The notes: generated by a model from the letters alone, not told the origin. 64,000 nucleotides of DNA from an uncultured Pseudomonadales bacterium (GCA_943787425.1 CALSMJ010000001.1:124001-188000), one strand, 5' to 3'; positions 8,590 through 17,637 are shown, numbered from the stretch's first letter. A program made the numbers and translations.

Positions 8590-8975
8590 ATTAGCTACTG
8601 TTGGTTACTTTTCAATGACTTACGAGTGCTTTAAAGGGGCATTACGCACCAAATTACGCACCCATATTTACCGTTGTTTACCGTTGTTTACTTTTCAACT
8701 GCGTAATTTACGCACTTTTTACGCAGTCTTTTTGGGAAGGCCGACTAGGTTCGTAATTGGAGCTTCCTTCTCTGAGATGTCCTCTTCGGGATCGTTGTCA
8801 TCCGCGTAATGTTTAGCCGCTAATCCTGCTGATGACGTCTAAACTTCCACCGCCCGCGGCTAAGGTTGGATGTGCAGAAAGCACAATCTTATCGACCTCA
8901 GTCTCAAAGATACTTTGAAAGACAAGTTCTATCACCATTAACTTAGTCTCATTCTTGGACGTACGCTCCTGCTAA
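8590..8975. other. Gene-poor junction behind the tRNA, with short repeats and coding remnants
   Basis: This stretch holds no intact gene. From about 8640 to 8730 it carries repeated TTACGCAC motifs and a tandem TTTACCGTTG pair, the kind of sequence seen near integrase attachment arms. On the minus strand two open fragments can be read: one ending with TAA at 8719 (about 40 codons, rich in Asp/Glu and ending in NLVGLPKKTA) and one ending with TAA near 8819 that contains the stretch VFQSIFETEVDKIVLSAHP. Both lack a clear start, so I read them as decayed gene ends, possibly of a lost integration module. No att repeat was confirmed. Confidence 0.45.
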
Positions 8976-9809
8976 TTAACTTATATTGGAAGTTGCGTTG
9001 TCGACGCCGTTTAGGAACAAATGATATTCGCAATCGGGACTATGCATTGGGCTATTTTGCATTAGCAGCGTTTCCTTCGCCTTTAACAAGGCCCGTTCGA
9101 CCCAAGTATCATCACCTACAAACGGAATGACCGCCGTTTTAAACCGCATCCAGGCCTGGGCAGGATCCTGATCATCTAACATCCCCGTTTCACCGACATG
9201 CTGACCATCAACATACAGAAAGTATCCTACATCGCTCACCTGGAAGCCCTTGCGGCGCATAATCCACTGATACATCGCCATCTGACGGCGATAACTGGCT
9301 TTGTAATCCGGGACCTTTGGATCCTGAGGTGGGGCGAGGAAACTTTCATCCAACGGCTTGGGCGTTTTGCTCATTTGCGCCGTGCTCTTGTAATCCACCA
9401 GGTGCAACTCGCCGGTTTCAATGTTCTCCCAAACATCATCTAACCCACCGCCAAAGAGAATGTTGGTCTCGTGGTGTAGCGTGTTGAAATGACGCGGACT
9501 GGCGCCAAATTGCAGGGAGGACACCCACTTTTCGAGATCCTCATGCGCAAACGGCCTCAAGTGCCTGAGCCCGGCAGCCACCATGATGGGATGTGGCCCA
9601 ACACCGCGTACCTGATCGAAGTCTTTCTTTAGCAGCGTGTCGGTATTGGTATTGAGCAGAAAACCCGGCATTCCGGGGAATTTAACGCCCTTTGCCCGCT
9701 CCAGCCAAAAGCAGGCCTCGCACTTAATCAGGGCCTCGATTTTGCCCCGCGATAGCTCATAGGGCCCGGGGTGATCAGGTTTAAACGTACCTCGGTGTCT
9801 TGTTTGCAT
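8976..9809 (-). CDS. PD-(D/E)XK nuclease superfamily protein (RecB/Cas4-like)
   Basis: A 277-aa protein with the RecB-like nuclease signature: GGLDDVW (121-127) gives the first Asp, VDYKST (138-143) gives the D-x-K pair, and RRQMAMYQW (174-182) is the QxxxY motif. Cysteines in KCEAC (30 and 33) and one near the C-terminus (PDCEYH) could form a Cas4-like metal site, though only three are seen. Start at 9809 has GAGG nine bases upstream. A DUF2130 protein, itself nuclease-like, lies upstream on the same strand 61 bp away, and the pair could be one unit. Function beyond DNA processing is not known. Confidence 0.75.
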   Translation of the reverse strand: MQTRHRGTFKPDHPGPYELSRGKIEALIKCEACFWLERAKGVKFPGMPGFLLNTNTDTLLKKDFDQVRGVGPHPIMVAAGLRHLRPFAHEDLEKWVSSLQFGASPRHFNTLHHETNILFGGGLDDVWENIETGELHLVDYKSTAQMSKTPKPLDESFLAPPQDPKVPDYKASYRRQMAMYQWIMRRKGFQVSDVGYFLYVDGQHVGETGMLDDQDPAQAWMRFKTAVIPFVGDDTWVERALLKAKETLLMQNSPMHSPDCEYHLFLNGVDNATSNIS

Positions 9810-9870
9810 CCAGCGTTACCTCGCTTTAAGTCGCAACCGCTTTTTTTTGATCCGGTCCTCACAGGCTGAT

Positions 9871-11073
9871 TCATTCATCCTTAAGCGGATCCGTCTTCTT
9901 GAGATCGGAAAATTTTTCCGACATGGTTGGGTTGCGCCGAGTGAGTTTTTTGATCGTGATGTCTTGCGCCTTATTGTTCGCAAGCCTTAAGTTGCGGTCC
10001 GCCCCAAGCAAGGCATCCCTTGTTTTTTGAAGATGATCGATCGACTTATCAATTTCATCGATGGCTTTTTGGAATCGGCTGGACGCTAGGTCATAGTTTT
10101 TGGCAAAGCCCACTTTAAAATTATCGAGGTCTTCCTCGAAATTGGTGATATCAATATTTTGGGCCCGAATCAGTGCAAGCTCTGTTTTGTATTCGAGAGA
10201 ACTCATGGCCGCATTGCGAAGCAGCGTGATGATGGGCAGAAAAAACTGTGGCCGAATGACATACATTTTGGGATATCGGTGCGACACATCAACGATACCG
10301 CTATTGTACAGTTCGCTATCAGGTTCTAATAACGAGACCAACACCGCGTACTCACAGCCTTTCTCAACGCGATCTTTGTCCAATTCTTTAAAAAAGTCCT
10401 CATTACGCTTCTTCGTTGCCGTGCCATCAGCTTCGTTCTTCATCTCAAACATTATCGAGATGATTTCCGTGCCAGCATCGTCCGCATCTCGGAAGATATA
10501 GTCGCCTTTGCTCCCTGACCGCGCATCGTTGTCTTTTTCGAAATATGCCCTTGGGAAGGCGGTTGCTCTAATTCGGTTGAATTCGGTCTCACAATGCACT
10601 TCTAAGCTTTCACCAATCATTTTGGTCGAGAGCCGCGCCTTCATATCGCGCAGGCGCTCAATTGCATCGTCACGATCCTTAATTTGCGTTTGGTATTTTG
10701 CCTCAAGCGCTTTTTCGGAGATTGCTTTCTCTAATTCAGCAACTTCAAGACGATTACCCAACTGGTCACGCTGTTTCTCGACGGCGCCCAGCGCCTCGGA
10801 AATGGCAAGCGTCTTGGTCAACTCTGCGCGCTCGACCTCGGACTTCAGCGCCGCAATCTCGGCATCCTTGGCGGACGCCGCTTTTTGCATCTCGTTATCG
10901 ATTTTGCTTTTTACAAGCGCCAAGGCATCCTGCTTTTCGCGTTCCGCCAGCGCCAGTCGTTCCTGCAACTGTCGGTCAAACTCGTGGTCACGAACCTGCT
11001 TCAGGATGTCCCCGTAGCCCGATTCATCCACTTTGAAAGCTTTACCACAATGCGGACAGCTAATGTCGTTCAT
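9871..11073 (-). CDS. DUF2130 domain-containing protein
   Basis: A 400-aa protein. It starts with a zinc-ribbon-like pair CPHCGKAF (6-13), continues as a long Glu/Lys/Ala-rich coiled coil (about 30-150), and then has the DUF2130 domain (about 150-330). That domain contains [10 protein letters not shown] and [10 protein letters not shown], which resemble the Asp and ExK elements of a PD-(D/E)XK nuclease. A second helical region follows. Members occur in many bacterial accessory regions and are of unknown function; a nuclease role is an inference from these motifs. The same-strand PD-(D/E)XK gene at 8976 is its neighbour. Confidence 0.82.
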   Translation of the reverse strand: MNDISCPHCGKAFKVDESGYGDILKQVRDHEFDRQLQERLALAEREKQDALALVKSKIDNEMQKAASAKDAEIAALKSEVERAELTKTLAISEALGAVEKQRDQLGNRLEVAELEKAISEKALEAKYQTQIKDRDDAIERLRDMKARLSTKMIGESLEVHCETEFNRIRATAFPRAYFEKDNDARSGSKGDYIFRDADDAGTEIISIMFEMKNEADGTATKKRNEDFFKELDKDRVEKGCEYAVLVSLLEPDSELYNSGIVDVSHRYPKMYVIRPQFFLPIITLLRNAAMSSLEYKTELALIRAQNIDITNFEEDLDNFKVGFAKNYDLASSRFQKAIDEIDKSIDHLQKTRDALLGADRNLRLANNKAQDITIKKLTRRNPTMSEKFSDLKKTDPLKDE

Positions 11074-11395
11074 CGTTTAGGTCCTATTGTTTTGTTTGCA
11101 GCTGGGGTTCGATCCATACCGTAAACCCGGCCCTGCATTGCACCACCATCTTGCCTTAAATGAGCATTCTCACACTAGATTTAAAGACCAAATCCGTTGA
11201 AAAGTTTCACTTGATGCCGCAGAGCGAATCGATGCTTATCAAGCGCAAGTGCGATATCCTTTTCTGGTCGGTCGAGGGGCCGTGTTTATTCAGCGATCTA
11301 ACCAGAAAACAAAAAAATATCATTAAATATAATATTTTCAACATCTTATAAAGCCATTATAATAATTAACATTCAATACAAAACAAGGTCGAAGC
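11074..11395. other. Intergenic, with an AT-rich promoter-like tract
   Basis: No supported gene. The last 80 bases (about 11310-11390) are very AT-rich and contain two TATAAT-like hexamers upstream of the gene at 11396. A 63-codon open frame at 11160 has no family resemblance and no good ribosome site, so I do not call it. Confidence 0.4.
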
Positions 11396-11806
11396 ATGAA
11401 AAAAGACGTCTACAAACTCGAAGGCAGCATGCTCGATGTGCTCTTTAACTTCATTGCGGATGGCCAACCGGTACCCAGGGTTATTGGCGACAAAGCGCTT
11501 AAGCAGTGGCAACACTACCTGCGAGCCGAAGGTGGCATCAGTTTAGAATCGGCATTTTTTGGGGCAGATGAAGACGGCTCCTTCGCGGCTAGAACGGCGC
11601 AAGGCGCCGCGCAACGCAAGCAGTTTATGGCCCTACTCAACGCTGAGCGAAGTGGCGCAACCATTGAGGACCTTACAGCCCTGATCGCTTCGCCCGCAAG
11701 CGGTCATAACCCCGGTGACGCCCCAAATAGGGACTGGGTCACCCAAGAACTACAAGCCTACGCGACTTGGAAAAAAGCGGTTAATGCGGGTCGCGTTTTG
11801 CCGTGA
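11396..11806 (+). CDS. Hypothetical protein
   Basis: A 136-aa soluble protein that I do not recognise. It begins MKKDVYKLEGSMLDVLF, has AAGG eight bases before the ATG, and codon use like its neighbours. No membrane segment, signal peptide or catalytic motif is visible. The AT-rich tract just upstream looks like a strong promoter, which supports it being a real expressed gene. Confidence 0.6.
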   Translation: MKKDVYKLEGSMLDVLFNFIADGQPVPRVIGDKALKQWQHYLRAEGGISLESAFFGADEDGSFAARTAQGAAQRKQFMALLNAERSGATIEDLTALIASPASGHNPGDAPNRDWVTQELQAYATWKKAVNAGRVLP

Positions 11807-11864
11807 AACGCTTAGCCTAGCAATCCGAACCTGATAACCGAATGATTCCGAGCCGCGCATTTCT

Positions 11865-12104
11865 ATGAAACCAATCCAAACAACTTGGCTTAAGATAACC
11901 GGCTTGCTCCTTACCCTCGGGATCCTCGTAGCTATCACAGCGATCAGCATCATCGATAACACCATTCCAAAGATGCAATCGACGACCCTGCGCCTTCTAA
12001 CCCTAGCCAACCCGGACGCAGCAGACCCGCTCCGCATCGCCTTTTTAAGTGACTTACATTTTAATGGTGACCTTGAGTCGCGGTCCGACTCGAGCAGCTT
12101 CTGA
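11865..12104 (+). CDS. Membrane-anchored metallophosphoesterase, N-terminal fragment (frameshifted)
   Basis: 79 codons: a signal-anchor (LLLTLGILVAITAI, about 14-27) followed by the first metallophosphoesterase motif SDLHF (Asp63, His65). The frame then ends at a TGA at 12102. The rest of the enzyme continues in the next frame from 12110. Adding one G to the GG at 12082-12083 would fuse both parts into one 280-aa YkuE-like protein spanning 11865-12706. So this is one gene broken by a single missing base. Confidence 0.72.
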   Translation: MKPIQTTWLKITGLLLTLGILVAITAISIIDNTIPKMQSTTLRLLTLANPDAADPLRIAFLSDLHFNGDLESRSDSSSF

Positions 12105-12109
12105 CCAGG

Positions 12110-12706
12110 GTGATCGCCGCGCAACCGGATGTCATCCTACTGGGCGGGGACTACACAACCGCTGTCACCAATGAGGCAGACCTGCGCGACCTGCGCGCCG
12201 TCTTCGCTGAGATATTTTCTAAGACCAAAGGCATTCCGGTTGTGGCGGTTTTGGGCAATCACGAGGCCTGGACCGCCCTACCCCGCTGGCGAGCATCGCT
12301 GCAATCAGCAGGTATTGCGGTACTTGAAAACGAAGTGCTGGTCTTGGCCGGCTTGGGTCTATGTGTTCGCGGCCTAGGGGATTATTACTCCGGCGGGTAC
12401 CGTTTTACCGACTTTCCCGCTGAATGCGGCAACCTTGCCGCCTTGACCCTCACTCATGATCCTGCCGCCGCCTTCCAACCCGGCATTGAAGGGCTGGTAC
12501 TAGCGGGCCACACCCATTGCGGTCAAGTAAGCTTGCCCTTCATTGGCGCGCCTTGGGCACCCAGCAGCGCCCCCAGCGAGGCCCATTGCGGGCTGTATTC
12601 CGACGAAATTCGGCGGGTTTTGGTCACGCCCGGTATCGGCACCAGCGTGCTGCCTGTAAGACTGGGCACGCAGGCGCAATGGGAGCTGTTAACGCTGTAC
12701 CGGTAA
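12110..12706 (+). CDS. Metallophosphoesterase, C-terminal fragment (frameshifted)
   Basis: 198 codons that carry the remaining metal and phosphate motifs of a calcineurin-like phosphoesterase: GGDYTT, GNHEAW, LTHDP and GHTHCGQ. The first metal motif (DLH) is in the upstream fragment at 11865, in another frame. The pair resembles membrane-tethered YkuE/UDP-diacylglucosamine-pyrophosphohydrolase-like enzymes facing the cell exterior; the substrate is unknown. On its own this part would be inactive because the D-x-H ligands are missing. Confidence 0.78.
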   Translation: MIAAQPDVILLGGDYTTAVTNEADLRDLRAVFAEIFSKTKGIPVVAVLGNHEAWTALPRWRASLQSAGIAVLENEVLVLAGLGLCVRGLGDYYSGGYRFTDFPAECGNLAALTLTHDPAAAFQPGIEGLVLAGHTHCGQVSLPFIGAPWAPSSAPSEAHCGLYSDEIRRVLVTPGIGTSVLPVRLGTQAQWELLTLYR

Positions 12707-12726
12707 GGTTTAGCTTGCTGTCCTAG

Positions 12727-13059
12727 CTAGCCAACGTAGGCAAAATGTTCGTTGCGCAGCACCGCCTCACCCGACCAACGATACGCTACCAACTTACCCT
12801 GCTTAGCAACCGAATAGTCCAGGCACGCCACGTTGTGCGTTCGGGGGGCAGGTTCACCGCGAAGCCAGTAATGACCGACAAAACAGGGTTTCTCCTCTAC
12901 CCCATAACGCGGCATATCAGAAGGAATTGCGTCATTAGCAGCAGCCCCAAGATCCAGGTCCGCAGGCAAGGCGATCTCTTGCAAGCAAGTTGCCTCATGC
13001 TGCCACCACTGCGTTCGCATATTCGTGCGCTCAAAGCCGCCTTTATCCTTGAAGCTCAC
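12727..13059 (-). CDS. Metallophosphoesterase, C-terminal fragment (frameshifted)
   Basis: 110 codons that complete the protein begun at 13640. It contains the late metal motif region CFVGHYW (GHxxW) and the closing strand NVACLDYSVAKQGKLVAYRW typical of Shp/ApaH-like phosphatases. The two parts are in different frames; one extra base near 13069-13074 would join ...GYEVP to LPPGVSFKDKGG and give a protein of about 300 aa. Confidence 0.7.
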   Translation of the reverse strand: MSFKDKGGFERTNMRTQWWQHEATCLQEIALPADLDLGAAANDAIPSDMPRYGVEEKPCFVGHYWLRGEPAPRTHNVACLDYSVAKQGKLVAYRWSGEAVLRNEHFAYVG

Positions 13060-13640
13060 ACCAGGTGGTAAGGCACCTCATAACCCTTCAACAAGGTTTC
13101 AACAGCGCCATACTCCGTCGAGCCCGCTTTTGAGGCTTTAACCAGTAACTCGGGGGTAAGCTGCGCGCCATAACCCAAGGCGGTGAGTGCCTGCATTGAT
13201 CTGGCATCCCAACACGCGTGCACCACGCGCAACCCTTCTAGTTCTAACCAAAGCGGCAACTCGTAAAAAAAATCGAGCACCTGCTGCTTGGCTTCCGGAT
13301 CCTCGCCATACTCGTTCAAGAATGCCTGGTGCTGCTCGTTGTTCTTTTTAGTGTGCGGCCGTAAGTACAAACCGTCGTGACGCGTGTGATAGGCCAACGC
13401 ATTGAACTCGTGATTGCCCATTACCGCCAGGGCATGGCCATTGCGCACCATTGCCATCACAACCCCTAGCAGCGCCCGGTGCTGCGCTAAATCCTCTCCT
13501 CTATCGATAAAGTCCCCGAGAAAAATAACTTTCCGGCTCGGATGCTGATACCCAGTTTGGCCATTGGCGTACCCCAGATGCGTTAGCAGCTTAACCAATT
13601 CGTCCGCATGGCCATGAATATCCCCTATTAGGTCGTACAC
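13056..13640 (-). CDS. Metallophosphoesterase (PPP/ApaH-like), N-terminal fragment
   Basis: 194 codons with the first three PPP-family motifs in order: GDIHGH (Asp7, His9), GDFIDRG (Asp43, Asp46, Arg47) and GNHEFN (Asn76, His77, Glu78), plus VVHACW carrying the next metal His. The family includes Ser/Thr phosphatases and dinucleoside polyphosphate hydrolases; this length and the HACWD motif fit the bacterial phosphatase group often annotated as metallophosphoesterase. The C-terminal GH motif is out of frame at 12727. This is the second phosphoesterase here broken by a single-base change. Confidence 0.78.
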   Translation of the reverse strand: MYDLIGDIHGHADELVKLLTHLGYANGQTGYQHPSRKVIFLGDFIDRGEDLAQHRALLGVVMAMVRNGHALAVMGNHEFNALAYHTRHDGLYLRPHTKKNNEQHQAFLNEYGEDPEAKQQVLDFFYELPLWLELEGLRVVHACWDARSMQALTALGYGAQLTPELLVKASKAGSTEYGAVETLLKGYEVPYHLV

Positions 13641-13693
13641 CGTGTTTCCTTTTAATTGTTTACTGTGTCCCGTTACATCGGAAATCTGACTAA

Positions 13694-14020
13694 TTAGCGG
13701 CGGGGCTTTCCTCTTAGGTTGGGCGGCGCGTCATAGGACTCCCAATCAATCTCAACGGAACCCTGATCTAGTTTCTTCTTAATCCGACGTTCTTCCAGCG
13801 TCATACCGAAGGCCTTCATATGCTCGTCATCAATTACAGCCTGAAGCGCCTCTTTGGTTATCATTTTCATCAAGATCGCGGCTTCAAAGTAACCATCGAT
13901 TTGGTCCCCCAAGCGTTTACGGGCATCGGGTTCCGCATCCCCATAGGAGTACAGTTTAATGAGCTTTTCTCGAAGCCGCTCAAGGTATAACTCTTTCCGA
14001 ACTGTTTCCGATAACCGCAC
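13694..14020 (-). CDS. Hypothetical protein
   Basis: A 108-aa charged, mostly helical protein that I do not recognise. It has no membrane segment and no catalytic motif; the C-terminus is basic (LRGKPRR). It lies upstream of, and on the same strand as, the broken phosphoesterase. Confidence 0.55.
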   Translation of the reverse strand: MRLSETVRKELYLERLREKLIKLYSYGDAEPDARKRLGDQIDGYFEAAILMKMITKEALQAVIDDEHMKAFGMTLEERRIKKKLDQGSVEIDWESYDAPPNLRGKPRR

Positions 14021-14272
14021 GTCTATTCCTCTGACCTAATAACCCACACGATATACGCAATTCAAAGCAACCTGAACTTACTTTAACGCCACGTAAAAGG
14101 GTCACTACGGCTGATGAAAAATGCTGCGCCCTAGACCTCATTCAGCCCAAATATGAGCATAAAGCCCCGCTGAAACAACGCGATCGCGAGGTCCAATGAT
14201 ACCCTCAAGTTGACAGGATTCAGAATAACGGTATTTTAAAATAGACGTCCCCAATCACGACGGACACCATAA

Positions 14273-15169
14273 ATGTCTTGGATTCATGCCTTCTGCCCTG
14301 CTGACTTTACACGCTATGCGGTATGGTCCCGTCACTATGAAGAATTAGACTGGCGACTCGATCAACATCAATACCGATATAGAAAGTATTTAACCGGACT
14401 AGATTTCCTTAAAGCTGAGGCGACCCTTAATGTAATCCAAAGCGATTTCACGGAAGGCTTTGAATCTGAGCGCGGCCTAGGTGAACTGCCTGTCGTTTTG
14501 CACACCCTTTTAAGAGACCAAAAATCGGAGATAAAACGCCGGACAGGGCGTTTCCTGGAACAAGCCGAGCGCGAATTACTTCACAAAAGACTCGGACTGA
14601 GTATCGAGACGATCGACTCAATTGCGGAGCAAATTGAAGAGCTCGCAAGCGCCTATAAAGTAACCCAACACTTGAGCGAGGACGACCCAGACTACGTGTT
14701 GGCTAAAATTCTTATAGACTTAAGCCTTTTACTCCAAGACACAGCTCACAAATTCGCTGATGGCATAGAACACTTTTCGGAGCCTTCCAGTATTCACTAC
14801 TTTAAAACTCGTTTGAACGCATTAACACAACGAAGTGATTACTCTGAACAACTCATCAAGGATTGGATTCAGGCATTTCAAAGTCAACTTAAGTGTCGCG
14901 ATGATGTGCCGACAGATTCCTTCCACCAGAACGCGAGCGCAAGCTGGCAAATCGTTTTTGGCGCAACTGAGAAGATGATCAATACCCTTCATGGTTTGTT
15001 TATGTTTTTAGAGGCCAAGGCGCATAACGATTGGGACGAGGACAAACAAAAAGACTGGTTAGAAAATCTACGTAAACGCTCCGAGACTGATCAGAAAATA
15101 TTCAGTCGGGCAAACTTTATCAAGGCCAAGGTCTTTAAGAATTACTTGTGCGAGGCTTGCGTTTTGTGA
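14273..15169 (+). CDS. Hypothetical protein, all-helical
   Basis: A 298-aa soluble protein that I do not recognise. It is rich in Glu, Lys, Leu and aromatic residues, with long predicted helices throughout and no signal peptide. It begins MSWIHAFCPADFTRYAVW. Its reading frame, codon use and length are convincing for a real gene. An RNase H-like protein follows 64 bp downstream on the same strand, so the two could be a pair. Confidence 0.6.
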   Translation: MSWIHAFCPADFTRYAVWSRHYEELDWRLDQHQYRYRKYLTGLDFLKAEATLNVIQSDFTEGFESERGLGELPVVLHTLLRDQKSEIKRRTGRFLEQAERELLHKRLGLSIETIDSIAEQIEELASAYKVTQHLSEDDPDYVLAKILIDLSLLLQDTAHKFADGIEHFSEPSSIHYFKTRLNALTQRSDYSEQLIKDWIQAFQSQLKCRDDVPTDSFHQNASASWQIVFGATEKMINTLHGLFMFLEAKAHNDWDEDKQKDWLENLRKRSETDQKIFSRANFIKAKVFKNYLCEACVL

Positions 15170-15233
15170 CTCCTATGCATAGGTTGATCGTTAAACGCAT
15201 TCCCAAGAATCTACGAAGCTGAGAGATCAGGTT

Positions 15234-15917
15234 ATGACTGTGCTAAGCCCAGACGACTACCGAAATGCCATTTATTTCGACTTTGAAGGTGAGGGTTGGT
15301 CGTCAAAAACCAAATCCGCTCCAAAACCGCACATGGTTGGGACTTTCAGACCCAATGCCACAGGTCGATCTGGCCAGTATTGCGCGCATTTATTTCAAGA
15401 GAATTGGAAGCCAGTCGCCAATCACCTAGGCGACCGGGGGCAAGTGGTCAATTTTGAGTCGTTTTTTCAAACCCTATACAGCGATGCATCACAGACCGGT
15501 TCAAGGCTCATCCATTGGTCGATCTATGAGGAAACCGCACTAAAAGATCACCTGACTACAGCTACTTTTAAAAAAATCGAACCGCTTTTGTACAATCTCC
15601 TGCCCCCTGCGCGACGGTACGCGAACAGACGAAAATCATTTGGCCCGGAAGAAACAGCGCGTAACAAAACTTTAGAGGAATTCTGCAGCGCACTTCTTAA
15701 TCGCGGACCCTTCCCCCCGCTGGCGCTCGGAGCAGCTAAGGTCTGTCGCAAAATCGACAAGGCTTGCCAAACTCATCGGCGGTGGAAACACTTCTCTGAC
15801 GCAGAAAAAAACCATGTTAAAACGTTCATCGCTTACAACACCGGTGATTGCCGGGCCAGTTGGTTAATCGCCAAGCGACTTGGCAACGCTTATGCACCGC
15901 GATCCGCTCAATCGTAG
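15234..15917 (+). CDS. RNase H-like (DEDD exonuclease-type) protein
   Basis: A 227-aa protein with the hallmarks of the RNase H-like domain found in YprB and TM0106-type RecB nucleases: AIYFDFEGE near the N-terminus (Asp16, Glu18), LIHWSIYEE in the middle, and FIAYNTGDCRASWLI (about 200-214), where the Asp would be the last metal ligand. In TM0106 proteins this domain sits behind a RecB nuclease domain; here it stands alone. A 3'-5' exonuclease role is likely but the substrate is unknown. Start ATG 15234 is preceded by GAGAGATCAGGTT, giving a weak ribosome site. Confidence 0.65.
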   Translation: MTVLSPDDYRNAIYFDFEGEGWSSKTKSAPKPHMVGTFRPNATGRSGQYCAHLFQENWKPVANHLGDRGQVVNFESFFQTLYSDASQTGSRLIHWSIYEETALKDHLTTATFKKIEPLLYNLLPPARRYANRRKSFGPEETARNKTLEEFCSALLNRGPFPPLALGAAKVCRKIDKACQTHRRWKHFSDAEKNHVKTFIAYNTGDCRASWLIAKRLGNAYAPRSAQS

Positions 15918-16069
15918 GCAAGACATCTAAAGGCGCATCAAAGCAAGGTTCGAAACTTAAGGCCTTACGCTACCTTTTGAACCTGCTCTCCAGTGTCGAC
16001 CGTAAGGTTGAGTGTCGTCGCATCCCTGATCGTAAAATCGCAAGACGTCATTACAGCCTTATTCACTGA

Positions 16070-16945
16070 CTACGCCTTGACCAACAACGCGTCGTGAACT
16101 GACATCGCGTTGACGCGTCTGTAGATGAGTTTCTGGGATTTCGAATAACCCATCATCTCATTGTAACGGCGATGAACGCACACGATCTCAGATTCAGATT
16201 TTTCGCAAACAATAATGCACACATCTTCACTGCCCCATCTGACCATATGTGTGCGAATAAAAGGTGATGCAGTCACCCCTAAGGTTTGCTGGAGCGCGTT
16301 ATCAAGTCTGTTTTGATAATGATGGAGAGTTCGGAAATCATCCTCGAATAACCCCTTAAGCTTTCCTTTTTTTCCAAAACCGATTAGCACCTGCCCGCCC
16401 GCTGTATTCAAAAATGCCGCGACATGTTTCACGACCTTATGTTGGATCCGAGGATCAGCCAGTTTGCTAATAGGTGAGGCATGGAAGCTTTCGCAAAGCT
16501 CGAGCCTAGGGTCGAACCAGTTTGTTGCAAGGCTTTGTACCATTTTCCAATCTGGCCCTGTAGGCGCTTCTTTCGACTCGACCCGATATGCGTCCCGAAT
16601 GGGGACAACCTTTCCAATTTTGCGTCGCAATTTTTGCCAAGCCTCAAACTTTACTGCGCCAACATCGACCTGCCGTTCTAGGTACCGGTCATAAAGCTTC
16701 ATGCTTACCAGCTTTGCTCTTATAGAAGCCTCAGAATGGTGTAGCGTTTCAGATAACCGCTCAAGATCGTGACCTTTTTCGATTCCCGAAACGAGCGCCT
16801 GTACCTTTTTAGTTGCGTGCCAACCTTCTTGCTTCGAAAAATCATTTTCGACATATTCCTTAAGCTGTCGACGCATAGCCATATGACGCTTCAGAAAAGA
16901 AAATAGACCGTAGGTTACGGTGATAATTGCTACGATTTCCCACAT
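16070..16945 (-). CDS. Membrane-anchored AlbA_2 (Schlafen-type) domain protein
   Basis: A 291-aa protein with one N-terminal membrane helix (MWEIVAIITVTYGLFSFL), a helical middle, and a C-terminal domain (about 160-290) resembling AlbA_2/Schlafen AAA-type divergent ATP-binding domains. VVKHVAAFLNTAGGQVLIGF is the typical FlN-GGxLxIG core, and IIVCEKSES and KLIYRRVNAMS match later strands. Such domains occur in transcription regulators and in defence-associated proteins. A membrane tether on this domain is uncommon. Another AlbA_2 protein lies at 20258. Confidence 0.68.
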   Translation of the reverse strand: MWEIVAIITVTYGLFSFLKRHMAMRRQLKEYVENDFSKQEGWHATKKVQALVSGIEKGHDLERLSETLHHSEASIRAKLVSMKLYDRYLERQVDVGAVKFEAWQKLRRKIGKVVPIRDAYRVESKEAPTGPDWKMVQSLATNWFDPRLELCESFHASPISKLADPRIQHKVVKHVAAFLNTAGGQVLIGFGKKGKLKGLFEDDFRTLHHYQNRLDNALQQTLGVTASPFIRTHMVRWGSEDVCIIVCEKSESEIVCVHRRYNEMMGYSKSQKLIYRRVNAMSVHDALLVKA

Positions 16946-16989
16946 CAGTTAATCAATCCACGAAACTGACCGGGGAAAAGCACAGGCCA

Positions 16990-17163
16990 TTAATCCCTGT
17001 AACGTTTTCCAACTTCTCGCCTCCAAAGTATAAAAAACACAATAATCAAAGCTGGCTGCAGAACCACAAACAAAGCCAGATTCGTTAAGTTGTAGCCCAG
17101 ACCCGTGACTTCGCCAAGCCATTGAATCAACATCACACAAAACCAAAATATTGAATCGATCAT
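16990..17163 (-). CDS. Small two-helix membrane protein
   Basis: 57 aa from the ATG at 17163, two bases after the stop of the SPOR gene. Two hydrophobic segments (IFWFCVMLIQWLGEV and LALFVVLQPALIIVFFILW) are followed by a basic tail WRREVGKRYRD, so the C-terminus is probably cytosolic. The tight spacing suggests translation with the SPOR protein. I do not recognise the family. Confidence 0.55.
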   Translation of the reverse strand: MIDSIFWFCVMLIQWLGEVTGLGYNLTNLALFVVLQPALIIVFFILWRREVGKRYRD

Positions 17164-17165
17164 CT

Positions 17166-17630
17166 TTATTTGTTCTTGGCTAATAACAGGCCAGAGAACT
17201 GCTTGCCGCTGGCCCAATCGATCGCAAGCTCGGCTTCGTGCTTTTCAGCAAACGGCCCAATCATCACCCGGTGGATGTCTCCTGTCGTCTCGACAAAGAT
17301 GTCTGCACTTAAATAGCCCTCCAGTAACGCCTGGGCCCTGAAACTATCGGCGTTTTCGAGCTTTGAAAAAGCCCCTATCTGCACGTAGTAAAGGGACGCG
17401 ATCCCATCATCCACACCTTGCACTGGTGCACTTAGAACGGCGTCATAAACATCCCTCACCACCGTAATACTGGATTGCGGGAGGTTATCGTAGAAGGTGT
17501 AGTCGATCTCTTGAATCTGGCTGGCAAGCTTTGATTCAACCGCCTCACGGCTGACTTCAGGCGCTAGGTCCTGCTCATAAAAAGACACCGTCACCAGCAC
17601 ACCGATTACAAAAGAGATGAGGTATTTCAT
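17166..17630 (-). CDS. SPOR domain-containing protein
   Basis: A 154-aa protein with an N-terminal membrane helix or uncleaved signal (YLISFVIGVLVTVSFY) and a C-terminal SPOR domain (about 80-154: LYYVQIGAFSKLENA, DIHRVMIGPF). SPOR domains bind denuded peptidoglycan glycan strands at division sites. The short linker and size fit small periplasmic SPOR proteins rather than FtsN. A small membrane protein follows at once. Confidence 0.85.
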   Translation of the reverse strand: MKYLISFVIGVLVTVSFYEQDLAPEVSREAVESKLASQIQEIDYTFYDNLPQSSITVVRDVYDAVLSAPVQGVDDGIASLYYVQIGAFSKLENADSFRAQALLEGYLSADIFVETTGDIHRVMIGPFAEKHEAELAIDWASGKQFSGLLLAKNK

Positions 17631-17637
17631 AGGTCAC

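Noticed and set aside
10508-11017. 169-codon plus-strand frame antisense to the DUF2130 gene
   Set aside because: Ser/Arg-rich low-complexity translation that mirrors the coiled coil of the real gene on the other strand.
11160-11351. 63-codon plus-strand open frame in an AT-rich spacer
   Set aside because: No ribosome site, no family likeness, and it ends in the AT-rich promoter-like tract of the next gene.
15848-16069. 73-codon plus-strand frame after the RNase H-like gene
   Set aside because: Starts inside the preceding gene; basic, unstructured translation without a ribosome site.
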